DNA of 64,000 nucleotides from Toxonevra muliebris (GCA_963691655.1 OY829328.1:87548400-87612399); one strand, 5' to 3'; positions 36,881 through 50,916 are shown, counted from the first letter of the stretch. Program-made: numbers and translations. The notes: generated by a model not told the origin, from the sequence alone.

Positions 36881-39800
36881 TTAACTCAACTTCTTGCATG
36901 AAAAACAAATTAAAATACAATAAAAAAGTAGCAATTTCATAAAGCGATAAGCAAATGATTATCCATAAAGGAAAAAGTAAATTCGCTTACTTAAATTAAA
37001 TAAATGTAAATAAAACAAAAGAAAAAGAAAAAGGCTTAATATAAAAGTTACTGCCACCATCCAACTGACTTGGCGGCAGTGCATGGAAACAACAAACAAC
37101 ACGCAGAGAAATGTCAAAAATATATGCACGCTATAAATTAACAACAACAAAAACAACTACCATGTAAAGAAGGATTAAACCTTGAAGAATTTATAAACGA
37201 AATATGCAAAAACGACACCAACAACAAGTAACAAGTAAGTATCAGGCGACAACGGTAAGTACAAAAATAAAGCAAGCGCGTCGTCGTCAACAGGCAACAA
37301 GCAACAGCCAAGCAATCAAAGGTCAAGCTCTAACACTCGTATATAATGCCATGAAAAGAAGAAAAAGAAAAAACAAAATTACAATACAATAAAAAAGAAA
37401 GAAAGTAAGAAAAAAAATACATAAATATCATAAATATATCTAGAAAAAAAATAGGAATTTCATTTAAATTGAAATCAACTCAAATACAATCAATGATTTT
37501 AAATTACTTCCGGTTTAAAAATGTGTAAAAAGCAATAAAGTTGACACTCAGTTTAATACTGCATAAAAAATAAAAATCTTTCTATACTTATTATTAAGGT
37601 AGGTTAATAAAAAAAAAAGAGGAACTATTGACCCAGCGCGAAAATTTAAATTGCTTACTGATTGCACTCAGAGCAATTAAGGTTTTAACTTCTTTAATAT
37701 CAGCCAGAACAGATTTCAATTAGTGTTTCGAAGCCATATGCTTTGAAATCATGTATACGATTCCGATTCAGCGCTGTACGCACATACGTCTCTCTCTCTC
37801 GCTCTATTTCTCTCTGAGTAAGATCTCTAAATACCAGAACTCAATGATATAACCCGATATCTTTAAACGATATGTACTTTCTATGCAGTATTTCTAAATT
37901 CGTTATAATATATTTCGTTTTATTCTGCCATAATGGCATCATACTAAGTGGCACCTTAATTCGTCAAAAATATATGCCTAAATTTTTTCCAAAAATAATC
38001 ACTGTCTAACATTTTTATAAATACTGACTTTAAAATTGCATTTAGATAATTTAAAAATATTAAATTTCACCTGACTTAAAAGCCGCGTAAACAGACATAC
38101 TTTTTGGGGAGGTGGTTTTGAAAATCTACTAAAAATAGTAAAATTAACTATTTTACATTTGAAATAAGAAATTCATCTACATAAATAAATAAACTTTGTT
38201 TAGAAATTATATCTTCATAGGTCATTAATATATTTTTAATAGACCACAGCTGACCAAACTTTTGTAAAAAAAACATAACGAGAAATAGGCAAAATTTAAC
38301 AAAAACGAGTTTCGCTGTCTTTAAATTATAATATATAAAAAAATTTGGTTCCAGGGAATACTTATTGCTCATGATGTGGCGTAAAAATATTTTTAATTTT
38401 TTTACACCTGGTCACTTTATTTTTTCGGGTTAAGCCAAAAACTACTGTACCCTCTAAAATTCAGAAACAAACTTGTTTTATTTTTTGGGTACTAAAATTT
38501 TTAAAATTGTATCACCTGGCCAAAATGAATTATTAAAAAAAAATTCCTACTGGGTTCTTTTATATTATACATATTTTATTATTATTATTATTGAATGTCA
38601 TGTTGTCTTAATAAATATGCAAAAAATAAATATTAAATAAATGCAATGAAATGAAATAACTACCATAAAATGAATGGATGGTTATATAACGTAATATAAA
38701 TGAAAATTAATGTTAAAACGAACAAAAAAAAAAGCCAGAAGGAATAAAGTGCCAACTTAACACACACCATCATAGCTGACACACTAGCTATCAGTTAAGT
38801 GCCTCCAACTTCAAAGGGCTAATTGCAAACGCCTTCCAACTACAATAGCTTTCAATTTTAATTTTGTTTCTATGTGTGCTGGGGAATCTATTTTTAAAAT
38901 TAACCTGAACAGAACAAAAATAGAAATAGTAAAAGTAGAAATAGAAGTAAAAGAAAAAGTTAAGGAATAACGCGAACCTATTTATAAAATTGAGTGAAGA
39001 TTATTTTTAGACAAAGCGTGTAAGAAAAGTTAAAGAAAATTGTATTTTTAGAATAGTAAGTAAAAGAGTTATAAATTTATTTTTAAAGCATACTTTAAGG
39101 CGGATTTGAAAATTTCTCCATTTATGCTTTATGATCTTTAATGTTTTTTAATATGTATTGCAAAATGCATCATTTATCTTCTTCTACTGCTGTGCAATGT
39201 GTTTGTTGGCTTGCCATTTTCTTGGGGTTGTATCGTCGTTTTTGACTTGTATTTTATTTGGTGTGTGTATATTTTTTTGTTTTTTTAAGCTTCAACATGT
39301 TACCCAATGCTGCACAGTACAGCTCAACCCTCAACTCCCACACGAACAGTGCAGTGCAAAACTATATTCCCTACCTCATACAAACAGACAAACATAAGAG
39401 GCACAAACACAGAATGGCAGCATGGCGGCACACAAGCTGCAAACATACCATTTCAACTGGAAGCAGCGAACAGTAACAAAGTCACCACTACTACTACCCA
39501 CCCCCACCCTTATGCATTGTGCCTGCAGGCGAAAAGGCAAGCAGCCAAGCAAAGCGGGTGGACGAGCAAACATACACACGCACACACATACACATACCAG
39601 TATGCAATAGCAGTGGCACCTTCTTCTCTTCTGCCCCCACTCCCCTCAAATCGATTTCGTTAGACAGATTTTTATTATCGAAATCTGCTACGTCGTCTTC
39701 GACATGTGAAATTGGTTTCATTTCGTTTCGTTTCATTTTCTCATGTTTTTTGTGATGTTGTTGTTGTTGTCGCATGTATTTGGTTTTGTTCGTTCGGTTC

Positions 39801-40184
39801 GTTTTTTGAGGCTTCTTCGTCGTTGAGGGTGTGTGTGTGTGTATGTGTTTGTCTCTGTTACCCATTTCCCATTGTGAAGAAGTTTGAAGCGCGCACTGCA
39901 CAGTGGCATCAAATCAATTAAGATAATGAAATAAGATTTAAAATTGTTCTTTGAAAACCATGAAAAATAAGGAGAGACTATCAGGCTTTAGTGAGAGACC
40001 TACAAGTTAAGTTTGAGGGGTAGTTGGAAATATAGACAAGGATCTGCCCTTACAAGTTTTCATCAGAGACAGTCTCTGTTATTTGGTTTTGCCAGAAGAG
40101 AAGTCGGTATTTACTTTCTTTTGCAGAATCTGACCTAACAGCGCCAATTGCTCTTACCTAAGTTGTAGTTAAATATATTTGTTT

Positions 40185-40496
40185 AGGTTGGTTAGGTTGG
40201 AGTGGCTGTCGAGAGACACACTTAGACCTGAACGGCCCATTGTGATACCACATAGTTGGACCTACAGTTTAACGCCGATTCCGAACGGCGGTGTGGCAAT
40301 TTTTTATCGGCTTGGTGGTTTTGCCATTACCAACCAATGTGTGTACTTGTACACTATCTTATAATTCTCATACACTTCATATTGATAGTGAATATAAGAA
40401 AGTAATGAAAATTAACCACCAGACGAAGACGGGAATCGAACCCGAACCTCCCAGATGAAAGTCTAGTGCACTATCCACTAGGCTATCGAGGTCGTC
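40185..40496 (-). mobile_element. tRNA-derived SINE, 312 bp, perfect 12-bp target duplication
   Basis: It is flanked by identical ATATATTTGTTT (40173-40184 and 40497-40508). On the minus strand it starts GACGACCTCGATAGCC, with an exact A-box TAGCCTAGTGG and B-box GGGTTCGATTCCC. The anticodon stem CTAGA/TCTGG resembles tRNA-Glu around CTTTCA. After a body it ends in CCAACCTAACCAACCTAAAC. Length, polymerase III boxes and target duplication fit a SINE copied by a LINE. Part of the body (CGGAATCGGCGTTAAACTGT) recurs near 51350. Confidence 0.88.
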
Positions 40497-40576
40497 ATAT
40501 ATTTGTTTTCTTCTTTCACTCTCTTGCTCTCTCATTCCTCTTCGTTTTATATTATACGGTAACGCCGATTTTTGAA

Positions 40577-40790
40577 GTGAAACGTGAAAGTGAAGCGAGG
40601 GTAGATCGAAAATTTTGCAACGGAGATCGCGTTGCAAAATTTGGAAACTAATAAGAAACGAAGTTATGCTGTTGTTAGTGTTTAGCGAACGAGGTCATAT
40701 GGAGATCGGCTACATACAATCATACAATCATGCAATGAATTGACTTCTTGCAGTTTTATCTCATGAGCTTTAGTGAGAGAGCAGACACAT
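40577..40790 (-). repeat. third copy of the 10.6-kb repeat, inverted
   Basis: Its complement aligns with the second 10.6-kb unit over GAGATAAAACTGCAAGAAGTC, a CCATATGACC block, CTAACAACAGCATAACTT, GCAAAATTTTCGATCTACCC and the TTCACTTT end. It contains a perfect 13-bp inverted pair AAATTTTGCAACG/CGTTGCAAAATTT (40610-40642). Confidence 0.8.
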
Positions 40791-40799
40791 AACTTTTTT

Positions 40800-43700
40800 T
40801 CCCATCAAAACAACCCATGGGTTTTTTTTTCTAATTTATAATATTATTGCATTTTGTTCCACTGTTTTTAAACAGCTCCTCCCTCTCTATCTCTAGCTAC
40901 ACCATATTCATTATATATTGATGAAATTTCAAAACTCTACTCAACATTTGTGAACATTTTAAAGCGTCTAACTCTGTGTTAGCATAAAAGTATTAAATAT
41001 TATAAGAAAAAACCATACAAAATACACTAAAAACATTAAAAAAAAGGGAAGCTAGGCGAAGCCGATTGTGGGCTATGCATGCGGCTTTTTGGCAAAAATA
41101 AATATCCTCTACATACGATACTATACGACACGACATTGAATGCCAGCAAGTTCGCCAGTTCACGCGCTTATACGTTTACTCGCTCAAATGCTGGGCATAC
41201 CGTGAAACCATATTAGAATGTATGAGTTTTGGGTTGGAAGAAAGGTGTAATTCACTTGCCAATAAAATAAAGTTATACGCATACATATGTATGTATTTGA
41301 GTGAACAAAGAGAGACCACTAGCTTATTAAAGGAATTGTCGCTCTCTTCGCTTTATACAACAAAAAAAACGTCTACATTTGTATTATTTGTTGTTGCTGT
41401 TCCTGCTGGCTGCTGCTGCTCTGCTCTGTCTGTATGACAATAAAAGCTAATAACAATAAATATTATTTAGATTTAAATATCAATCAACAATACATACATA
41501 TTTACATATGTGTGTGTGTGTGTATGTAGTTAAGAATAGCAACAACAATCACAACAATAAAAGCAGATAATTATAATGATGTTAAGTATTTATCGGAGAT
41601 ATTTTTGCAATTAAATGAATTGAAAACTTAAGAATTTTTTTTTAAATGCAGTAAAATTAGTTTTAAAGTTTTGTTGCATACTTTTTGGTGGTGAATAAAT
41701 TGCTTATAAACTTTTAGAACTTATACTTCTTTTCGAGGCAGTGAAACAGTTAGAACAGTTAGAAACTCCAAATCCGACGTACTTATTATTGCTGTAAGCA
41801 TATTTCTTTAATTTTTGTTTCAGTATTCAAGGGAGGATGGTGAGAATCTTCTCCAAAATAATGTTTCTAAACGTATCATAAGGAACGCGATCCCCTGAAC
41901 AAATATTCATTTAAAAAGAAAAAAATAAAAACTTGTATCAATTAATTTTCAATACATACAGTGCAAGGAAAGGATTTTTTAAAGCCCGTCGAAGGTTTTT
42001 ACATTTATTCATGTTGAGCGTGTAATATTTGTACACTGACGAATGGATTTTTATTTTCACTTAAATTTTTTTAAATTATTTTTGGACGTTTGCAGTTTTA
42101 TTTTTTCTATAGCATATATCTTTCAACTTAAAATTTTTAAAGCATACTTTTAGGCACGTAATATATTTTTTCCTTTCCCCTAATTTGTGTATACTGTTCT
42201 TATTAATTTGTTCCATTTGTTCCCCTTATTTTGTAATGCACATACAGAATTTTTAAGCTTTGTATGACAACGTGTATGCGTTTGCATTGTGCTTTGTTTA
42301 TTTTTATGTTTTCACAATGTCTCAAGTGTCATTTTTAGACAGCATACTTTTAGGAGGGTTAACATATTCAATGGTTATGTGTACTGTGCACTAATGAATA
42401 GCGCTACAATTGAAAATGACAAATTTTTTGGTAAGTAAATGACAGGAAAGTATGTACATTGTTATTTCAATTGAATTGTGAACATGTGAAGACACTTTCG
42501 TGCAACAGAAATTGACGACGACAACCACAAGGAGGCAAATAAAATTTAGTTTAAATTTTCACTATTTTAAGGAGATTTTTTTATATCAACAGGAGCACTA
42601 GCGGGTCCAGAGATAATTTGAAAAAAAAAACTTTTTTTTATAATGTATGAGATATTTATTAGGAAGGAGGGGCAAGTTTTTCAGAAATTCAGGTATGCAA
42701 ATAAAATTTTTATGGATTTTAAAAGTTTACTCAAATTTATGATCGAATTTATGTGATATGAATTGAATATGTTAGGCATGTTAGTCAGTTCCTTTTATCT
42801 CTAGTGGGATATACGAGTACATACCTGAAGCGCTTTTTAAAACAATCAACATGTATGTAAATCTATGCAAAAGTTATGAAATTGCAGTATTCCCCTTACG
42901 AAATGTTGATATCAATATTTTAAAATTGTCAAAATAGCAATACCAAATATGAGTTTGACATCTGTCAAAAGCATTAAATGTACAACGAAAATTTGACATT
43001 TTAGTTTAAGCTGCAGTCGCATAGTAATGACATAAATTGGAAAAGAGAGAGAGAGAGAAAAAGGGAAGTAAAGTAAACTGAGTAACCTTTAAGATTACGA
43101 ACGCAAACAAACAAATGAGAGGCAGAGACGAGAAATTTACAATAATTTTATTTAATTTTTTTTTTTTTTTAATTTTATAAGCGATTTATGCATGATTGAA
43201 TCTGCTTTTGAAATATGTCAATAATTTCAACAGTAAAAACAAAAGCAAAACAAAAAAAAAAGAAATACATTTTTATTTTGATAAAACAAAGAAAGTTTTA
43301 AAATCAATGACAATAACAGAAAAATATCAAATGCGGCGGCAGCAGCAGCAGCAACAACAACAACAACAATAGCAACCAAATAAGCAATAATACAACAGCA
43401 ATTGCCAATAATATGTTGTCACTTGTCAGTCACACAGTAAAACTCGAGACGAGAGAGTGGATGCATACAACAACAACAATAATAACAAAAACAACAGCAA
43501 TAACAACAAAACCCAAAGCCAAATGATAGTGAGTGAAAAATTATCAGCAGCTACAAGAACAACAACGAACAAACGCATATGAAAAAAACGAAAAAGAAAT
43601 GAACGCATAAGCGCGGAAAAGTGAGTGACGTATGTCAGAAAAAAAAGCACCGCGCGCAAGCGACAATGAAGTGAAAATTGGCGAACAAATGCAACAACAA

Positions 43701-44690
43701 TAATAGTAGAAATGCAAAAATGTGGATATGAGTGTGTGTGTGTGTGTGTAAAAATGAAACTAACTAATACAAAACAACAACAACAATAAATAACAACAAA
43801 AATTGCACAAGCGTCGAAACTTTCAACAAAAAACGCATTGCATTTCTAGTTTTTTTTTTTTTTTCTACTGCTGTTTGTTGTTTTTTCCACATTTGCATTA
43901 TTGTTGCGTCTGTTGTAATTTTCTTCATTTCACTGCCACCACAAATTACAAACAAACCACACAACAACAATTGTACATTTGTATTTGTTGTATGTTATTC
44001 ATATATATATAGAAAAAGAAAATAATTAAAATAGCCTCAGTTGAGTGAAAATTCGTTTCTTTTTTTTTTTTTTTTGTTTTTGAGGAGGTAAAAGAAAATT
44101 ATTATTTATTATTATAACTATTTTTCTTACTTTTTTAAAATTTTTTTTTTATGTTTTGTTTTTGTAAAATGCAAATTAAGCATGTTAAAGTATGTTCAAG
44201 TACAAAGAGAAATTTTATCATTTTTTTATCTATATACACAAAGTTTCATAAGTGTTTTATATTCAAATGTATTATTCAACTCTTTGTAATATACATGCAT
44301 ACAATTCGATATCCGAGATCTTCAAGAAGAAAAAATACTCAATTCAGAGTTAGAAACATTTTTCTTGTATTAATAGCAACTTCCTACATTTTGTAAGCCC
44401 ATCGATTCCTAATTTAGGCATTCATTCTATAGACAATCATTTTTTTTCTTCTATAAGTAATTGCAGTAAATCTACTCTTCTCATACTTTACGATACAGAT
44501 ACTTCTTTTAAATTTATGAATACTTGGAGATTAAACAACTAACCTAATAAATCAATAGTTCAAGTTTTTAAGCTTACAGATATTCATTTTGTATTTACAG
44601 ATACTCATTGCATAACCAGGGATACGTTTTAGTTAATTTGTTTAGATCCATAGAAATCGGGAGAAATAATTGTTTAGATTAATAGTTGAG
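40800..44690. other. intronic sequence, no gene seen
   Basis: It contains CAA/CAG runs (43330-43372 and 43470-43510), a (GT)n run at 43731-43748, and two occurrences of AGCATACTTTTAGG (about 42141 and 42341) whose flanks are weakly similar. No convincing gene. Confidence 0.6.
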
Positions 44691-44692
44691 AC

Positions 44693-44993
44693 GCTGAGAA
44701 GAAAAGTGGTATAACTTCTACGTTCAGAAAAAAAATGGAATAATTTTACTTAAGAGCAAAAGCAAAACGAAATATGTTCAGAGCAAAAGTGAAACGAAAT
44801 ATGTTCAGAGCGAAAATGGAATAAAAAACTATGCTGTTCTTGCTCTGAAAGAATTGTTATACCATTTTTGCTCTTACTTTTAAGGCGTTTCGTTTTCACT
44901 CTAAATCGTATTACTTATGCCATTCTTGCACTGACACTCAAAATTATTTCACTTTTGCTCTTATATAAATTTTAGCCCGCTTTTCCTCTCAGC
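44693..44993. mobile_element. inverted-repeat element with internal GAGCAAAA repeats
   Basis: The left end GCTGAGAAGAAAAGTGG matches the complement of the right end GCTGAGAGGAAAAGCGG, and both arms continue to AAGAGCAAAAG. Inside, a roughly 26-bp unit (CAGAGCAAAAGTGAAACG...) is repeated directly and mirrored. No target duplication recognised. Confidence 0.65.
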
Positions 44994-46376
44994 CTGTCAG
45001 TTGGAGATCTAACAATACGCCTAATTAGAGACACTTTTTCTAGACCTTAGAGTTTTTAAATCTTAATACAGATTTTTAGATATCTCCATAGATACTTGAA
45101 AAAGGCTTCATACTTGAAAAAGGCTTCATATAACATAGTCTCAAAGCCTTCCGCACATCACTCTTCGATGGAACATCAAACTCAATGTTCTGCTGAAGTT
45201 TTGTGATCTGGGTAAATAATTTCGGAGGCCTCATATACTGAAACTGTTGACGACAACGAGCAAACGTGGTGTGGTGAATACGGTAAAGGGAAAAAAGTTC
45301 CACATCCACTTCTAACCGATACTTGTGATATATACAATATAGTTTCATCAATAGTTGTTCGTAATTCAATAAAACATTTTTACACATTCATCACTTATTT
45401 GTTGGGGGCAATAGTTGCGCTATTTGGATCTATACCAGGAATTTCTTCATATATTTTCAAATCAATAGTCTTAGTTTTTGGTATAATAATAATGTTCTTA
45501 GTCTTTCCTAAAGGTCTACAGATACTTGGGATATGATTATATCTCTAGAAATATTTCTCTTAGATTCTAGATGTGACGACGATAATTGAGATATTTTCAT
45601 TTAAGGAATGGCACAGCAGCAGGGCATTGAGAAGGCTGTATAATTAACTCTCCCCTTACTCTTCTCTAGAACTAAATGCTAATTTATCTACTTTATTTGT
45701 GTATATTAGAAAAACTCTGCCTCTCACACACATAGCCTTATTTTTATAGGCACTAATAATATTAAAACTTTTTTTAATAATATTGTACCAACAGCTTGCA
45801 CGAACTACTCATGCCGAGTGTAATAAAAATTTATTACTAAATACTTAACGCATCAATGAAAAACTTGAGACAGAAAATAAAAGAGAAGATTCAATAAAAT
45901 AAAAAATAATCAGCAACAAAATGCAAGATCCGCAAATGTTCACTTTCTTTTAATTTGTTACCAGCAGCAAAATATTATAGCGCCAGCAGCAACAACAAAA
46001 CTAAAAAATTTTTTGTAATCATTTTTTGAAAATAATTTTCCATTAACTAGGTATGTTCTGGTGGCTGGTTGCTGTTGCTGTTGTTGTTGTTGTTGTTGTT
46101 ATTGAATTTTATATTTTCTCCATAATTTTTGTGGTTGATTTTTTCTTTTCGATTTTATTATTTATCTCGAATTTAAATAAATGTAAATAAAAACTATTAT
46201 TTTTTTTTTAATATTTTACAATTTCATTGCAATTCATTACGCAAATGTAAAGCGAACAGACAAGCATGAATTAATGCAACTAATGCAATGGAGAGAAAGA
46301 TTGAAGCAGAAGAGAGAGAAAGCACAAAGTGAGTAAATACGTAAGCACGATTTCTTTTATGCTTTCCATAATGCTG
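44994..46376. other. intronic sequence, no gene seen
   Basis: A perfect 18-bp tandem duplication (ACTTGAAAAAGGCTTCAT at 45094 and 45112) and a TTG run at 46074-46102. A 103-codon open frame on the minus strand (45076-45387) has no recognisable domain and is not annotated. Confidence 0.55.
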
Positions 46377-46384
46377 GTGTGAGC

Positions 46385-47186
46385 CAGTAATGAAAAAGTA
46401 GGCACAATTGTAACTTTTTCCGACTTTTTTGAACTACAAGGTACATTAGGTACAATTTGTCAGTGACCAAAATAAATTTAACACTTAATTACAAAAACAA
46501 AACAAAAATGTTGTAATAATTATCTACTTTAATTTGACTTGCCTGTACTGTATTGCTTAACTTTAAAGCTCGCAGCCTTGATATGGCAGTTTATAAAGGG
46601 AAAAATATTGCAAAAATAAAAAATAATTTTCCAAATCCAAAAAAGTTTTTTGGCAAAAAAAAGCCAAGATTTTTGAAATTTAGCAAAAATTATGAAATTG
46701 TGAAATGTAACCTTCTTTTAACCTACTCATAAACATTATCCGATTTCAAAAATTATTTTTGCATTATGTATGTTTCCTTTTATAAACAATAAAAACAGAG
46801 CTTAGAGCTTTGAAACAAATCTTGGCTACAAATTTTTAAAAAATCGAAAATTATGATAAAAATTCCGGAACTTTCATGGCGAATATTAACAGATTTAAAA
46901 GTTTGTTTCCCCTTGATTAGATGACTAAAAACTTTTCTCCTCTCTTAGTTTCTGATTTGTCGTGCCTTGTTTGACTCACTGTATATGTGCTGCAATAATT
47001 TAACCTAATTTGTATATAGCGAATATCGTTTTCATGTTTTATTTACATTTTTAATTGTTAACTTTTAAATGAAAATTAAATTTCTTACAAAAGCGATGAA
47101 CCAATATTTTAGGTACATTCATACTCATTTAGGTACAGCTTTTTGGTACATTAGGTACAATTTGAAATTTGTAATTTTCATCCCTG
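46385..47186. mobile_element. non-autonomous hAT element, 802 bp, 8-bp target duplication
   Basis: It starts CAGTAATGAAAAAG and ends with the complement of CAGGGATGAAAATT. The flanks are GTGTGAGC (46377-46384) and ATGTGAGC (47187-47194), seven of eight matching. GGTACATTAGGTACAATTTG occurs near both ends in the same orientation, with further TAGGTACA copies, as expected for subterminal transposase-binding repeats. There is no transposase frame. Confidence 0.82.
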
Positions 47187-47194
47187 ATGTGAGC

Positions 47195-50100
47195 TCCCTT
47201 TGTATTATTAGCACTCTCTTTCTCTCTCACACACACACTGACTCTCTTAGCGGCAGCAAATAGTGAACCAAACACTTGCTTTGCACTTTAACTTAATGTT
47301 ATTGCATTTCTATATCAATTTAATAAAAAAAATAAAATTAGGTATATTCAAAACTGAATTTACTTTATTTCCCAATGGAAAATGAAAACTTTAGCGAATT
47401 AAATAATTAAAATAAAATAAAATCAAATGAATTAAATTGTTTCGTCTGTCTGTCTGTCTGCCTGTTTGTTTATCTCTCTTGCTTTTTGTTTGTGCATGCG
47501 TGCATTTGCACTTTATGCCTCCGTAGACAAATCAACTTTTCTTTTTCTTATTTTTTTTTTTTAAGTTTTATTATGATTATCATTATTAACCCACATCTAG
47601 GAAAGATACTCAGGCTCACCACGTTCAAATATAAGACAAACTTTACTTTTACAAATTGTTTTCTTTTAATAAAAGTTTAAGGATTGAAAAAGAGGCAAAC
47701 AAAAAAAGGAAAAGAGATCAAAGGTATGTGAGTAGAAAGTAGTGAATATATCAAATAAAATCAAGTAAGATGATTTTGAAAACAGTTCTGTAAAGATTTC
47801 AGCAGTTCAGAAATTATGACTTATGATTATTATATAGTATGAATTTGAATTTAGCTATAATTTGTTTCAAAAGAGTTTATATTTTTATTTTGTGCAAATA
47901 TGGAATCTTAATGGATAATAAACACTGTGATTGGTTAATTGAAAGCACATCATGACATATTCTCTCCCTCTACTTTTATTGCAAGCAAAATTTAATGAGA
48001 AACTAATAAAAATTAAGAACATCTCTTTTTCACGGATGCGAATGCTTTGCACAGTTAAATATTTCTGTTGAATTTATAAGTGAATCACAAAATATTCCAA
48101 ATAACTTAAGTGGCAAAATATCAAAGCTATTTCATTATCAATTATTCAAAAATTGAATTTTTCTTTCTTTTGAGGAAAAATAAAAAAACAAAATGAGATA
48201 TGACTAACAACGATGAATGCAATTTATGTATAAATCAGAATAAGCTCTAAATAACAACAACAACAATAAAGTATATATGTATGTACAATAGAATTCGAGC
48301 AGAAGTTGAAGAAGAAGAAGAAGAAGCAGTAGTCAGCAAACTATAATTAAAAACATTACAAAAAATGATGCAATTGATGCAAACTCAGCATAATAAATGC
48401 ACTAGCGAACAGCGGCAGCAACAACAACAACAAAAATAATAACAATTACAAAAGCAATAACAAAAGAGTAGAATGAAAAATACAGCAACAACAGCAACAA
48501 AATTACAATGATGCAACATTGTAGTATAGTGTAGAATAAAATATAGTTACAACATAAAAAAGTATGTAGGTCCGAAGTAGATAAGTACAATGTATTCAAA
48601 ACTATATGGATGTTGAAAACTAAATTGTGAAATACTCACAAAATTCCCATATAAAATATAGGCTTAAGAAAAGCGGGACTTATGAAATAACTGAACATGG
48701 TAACTTTGAAGAGACACAAACTAACTAAATGCACATAGCTGAGCCAAGGGCATATTATTTAAAATACCCCGACTTACACAAAATGTGTCTCTATCGACAG
48801 AGGAAGGTTCTATCTACATAAGAAATTTGTTTTTTACACATCTTTTTATTATTTAGTACTTTTAATAATTTTTTGAAATTGACGACACAAACAGAAAAAG
48901 AGAGATTGTCTCATAAAAGTCACAATAGTTTCGACGGTAATGCTTCAATTGTAACGAAATAAATTTCAAACGATAGAGGAAAAAACAACTAGTCGTCAGT
49001 ACCAAAATAGTTTGGTTGGCATTTAATCGAAGTCAGGTAAAATGTTCAAATTCATGTACACATATGTGTACGAAAATCTTGAGAGGGTTAAAATCAGAAA
49101 AAAAAACCAAGAACTCAAGAGCATAAGAGCAAATAAAATTATTTAAATGCTAACAAGAAATTCTAATGTGTTTTTTTCCTCTCTTTTAGAGAGTAATTTT
49201 TGCGAGAGCGAATGAAAATATAAGCAACCAATCAGCAGCCGTAGTTTATTTTTCAATTACATTTTGCTCTCATTGAGAGCAAATGTTGGTTCAATGCGAT
49301 ACTATTGGAGCAATATAAGAAACACAATTACAACAATAAGTGAGGTCAGTTTAAATGCTTTTTTAGATTTATACATATATAATTTAAGAAATGTTTCCAA
49401 GGAATTCTTTGCTTTAAAATTATAGCAACAAGAAATTAGTTTAAATACTAAAAAAATAAGAAAGAAAACCTTTTCGATCAATCCAACTAAAATTATATTA
49501 TTTTAAAAGAAGGCTAATGTTTATACATATGATGCATTTACGCTGAGAGAAAAATAAGCTTTACTATAAAATAGTCGCTAATATGATTATTGCTGATCTA
49601 AAAATTGCAGTTCAGGTTTCTCGGTTCGTTCACAAAATCTTTAATTCCGGAGGAACAATATCACAAATGGCTGATGTTTTCATCAGGAATTTTCCCTTTT
49701 TTCTCTCTTTAAATACAAATAAGAATTTCTGCCTAATTTAATAGTTGCAAAAGTATTCGTAGACATTAATTTCATAGAATTTTTTTCTGAGTGTACTGCA
49801 CCTTTACGTGGTTGATGCATGATTCTACTCAATAATCTTCATCACCATCATTGGGAGGGCAATTATGCACTATACCTCTAGGCAATTTACAACATAAAAT
49901 AAAGAAAAAAAATACAAATACACAGCATACGAATGAAGTAACTATTAACATTCGTTCATCATGGTCAAATAAAATATTAGATATTTGCAATTTAACTTCT
50001 TACGAGGTATACATACATACATACATATGTATATTAAAAAACTTAGGTTTGATATAAAACGAAGAAAAAATAGGAAAAAAATTAAATAAAATTGTTTAAA

Positions 50101-50916
50101 ATCACCAAAATTGTTACAAAATAATTTCAAGGTATTAACTTTGAAGAAACCCAAAAACTAGAAAGAAAAAAAAATAATTCACAAAAGCAATATACAATAA
50201 CAGCAAGAAGAAATAAGCATATAGCTACAGTATCTCTCTCTTGAACAAGAATAGCTACACGAATGTGTAGTACAAGTATATGTATGAGGAATGAGCGCGG
50301 CATTATATTCATAGAGTTTTCTGCTAGTACAAGTAAAGTAAGTATCTTGTATCTACAAGATACTATTCGGTCGTAAGTATATTATTATAATGTGCGGCAA
50401 ATGAGTGAATGAAGAATGAACAACAGCAGCAGAAGAAAAAAAATAAAATAAAAAATAAAAAGAAATACGCTGACCTCATTATTTTTGTGTGCAGTTTGTT
50501 GCTCTAATATCGAAATAAGTAGTGAGGAAAAAATAAAAAATGAATGAATAATAAAAACAAAAACAAAAACCAGAAGAAAAACTTAAACTAACTAGAAAAA
50601 ATAAAAGAAAGAAAGCTGAGCTTAAACGAAAATATAGGAACAGTGAGATAAATCTAAAGCGAGTACTAACTAAACTTTACCTATACCTACGACTACTTTT
50701 TAAACGCTACTCTACGGCATTGTAAACCAATGCCAATTGTAGAGTGTGCAGTGGTTGATACCATTTATTTATTGTATAGATTTTGCTTCAAGTTTCTTTA
50801 GTTTTAAGTTTGAGCGAGTTGTGAAAACAAAGAAGCGAATTGCATTTATAAAAAACTAAACAAAATTTGAAATTAAATTCAGTCAATCAGGTAAATAAAA
50901 TCCCCTACACTATTAG
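47195..50916. other. intronic sequence, no gene seen
   Basis: CTGT repeats near 47446-47464, AGAAG repeats near 48308-48328, CAA runs at 48418-48432. A weak inverted pair (CGCTGAGAGAAAAA near 49550 and the complement of ACTCAGAAAAAAA near 49780) may mark another decayed element. Confidence 0.55.

Larger units (their letters stand above)
34831..40172. other. intronic sequence with two bipartite repeats, no gene seen
   Basis: It is AT-rich and fairly unique-looking DNA from 35.5 to 36.9 kb, then CAA/AAG-rich DNA. Bipartite repeat copies lie at 35763-35806 and 36838-36880. The open frames in 39.2-39.9 kb are Thr/His/Lys-rich translations of CA/AC simple repeats. Confidence 0.6.

Noticed and set aside
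40396..40496. Functional tRNA gene on the minus strand
   Set aside because: Acceptor stem pairs only five of seven positions, the anticodon loop is six nt, and it is the head of a SINE with a target duplication.
42824..42829. CAG|GTATGT on the mam strand
   Set aside because: Good donor half but the preceding 20 bases are purine/A-rich (AAAAAGCGC), unlike a functional acceptor.
45215..45240. GGAGGCCTCAT shared with the 6.8-kb MITE as evidence of a second copy
   Set aside because: Only about 15 bp match, no CAG ends or octamer duplication nearby; probably chance around a palindrome.
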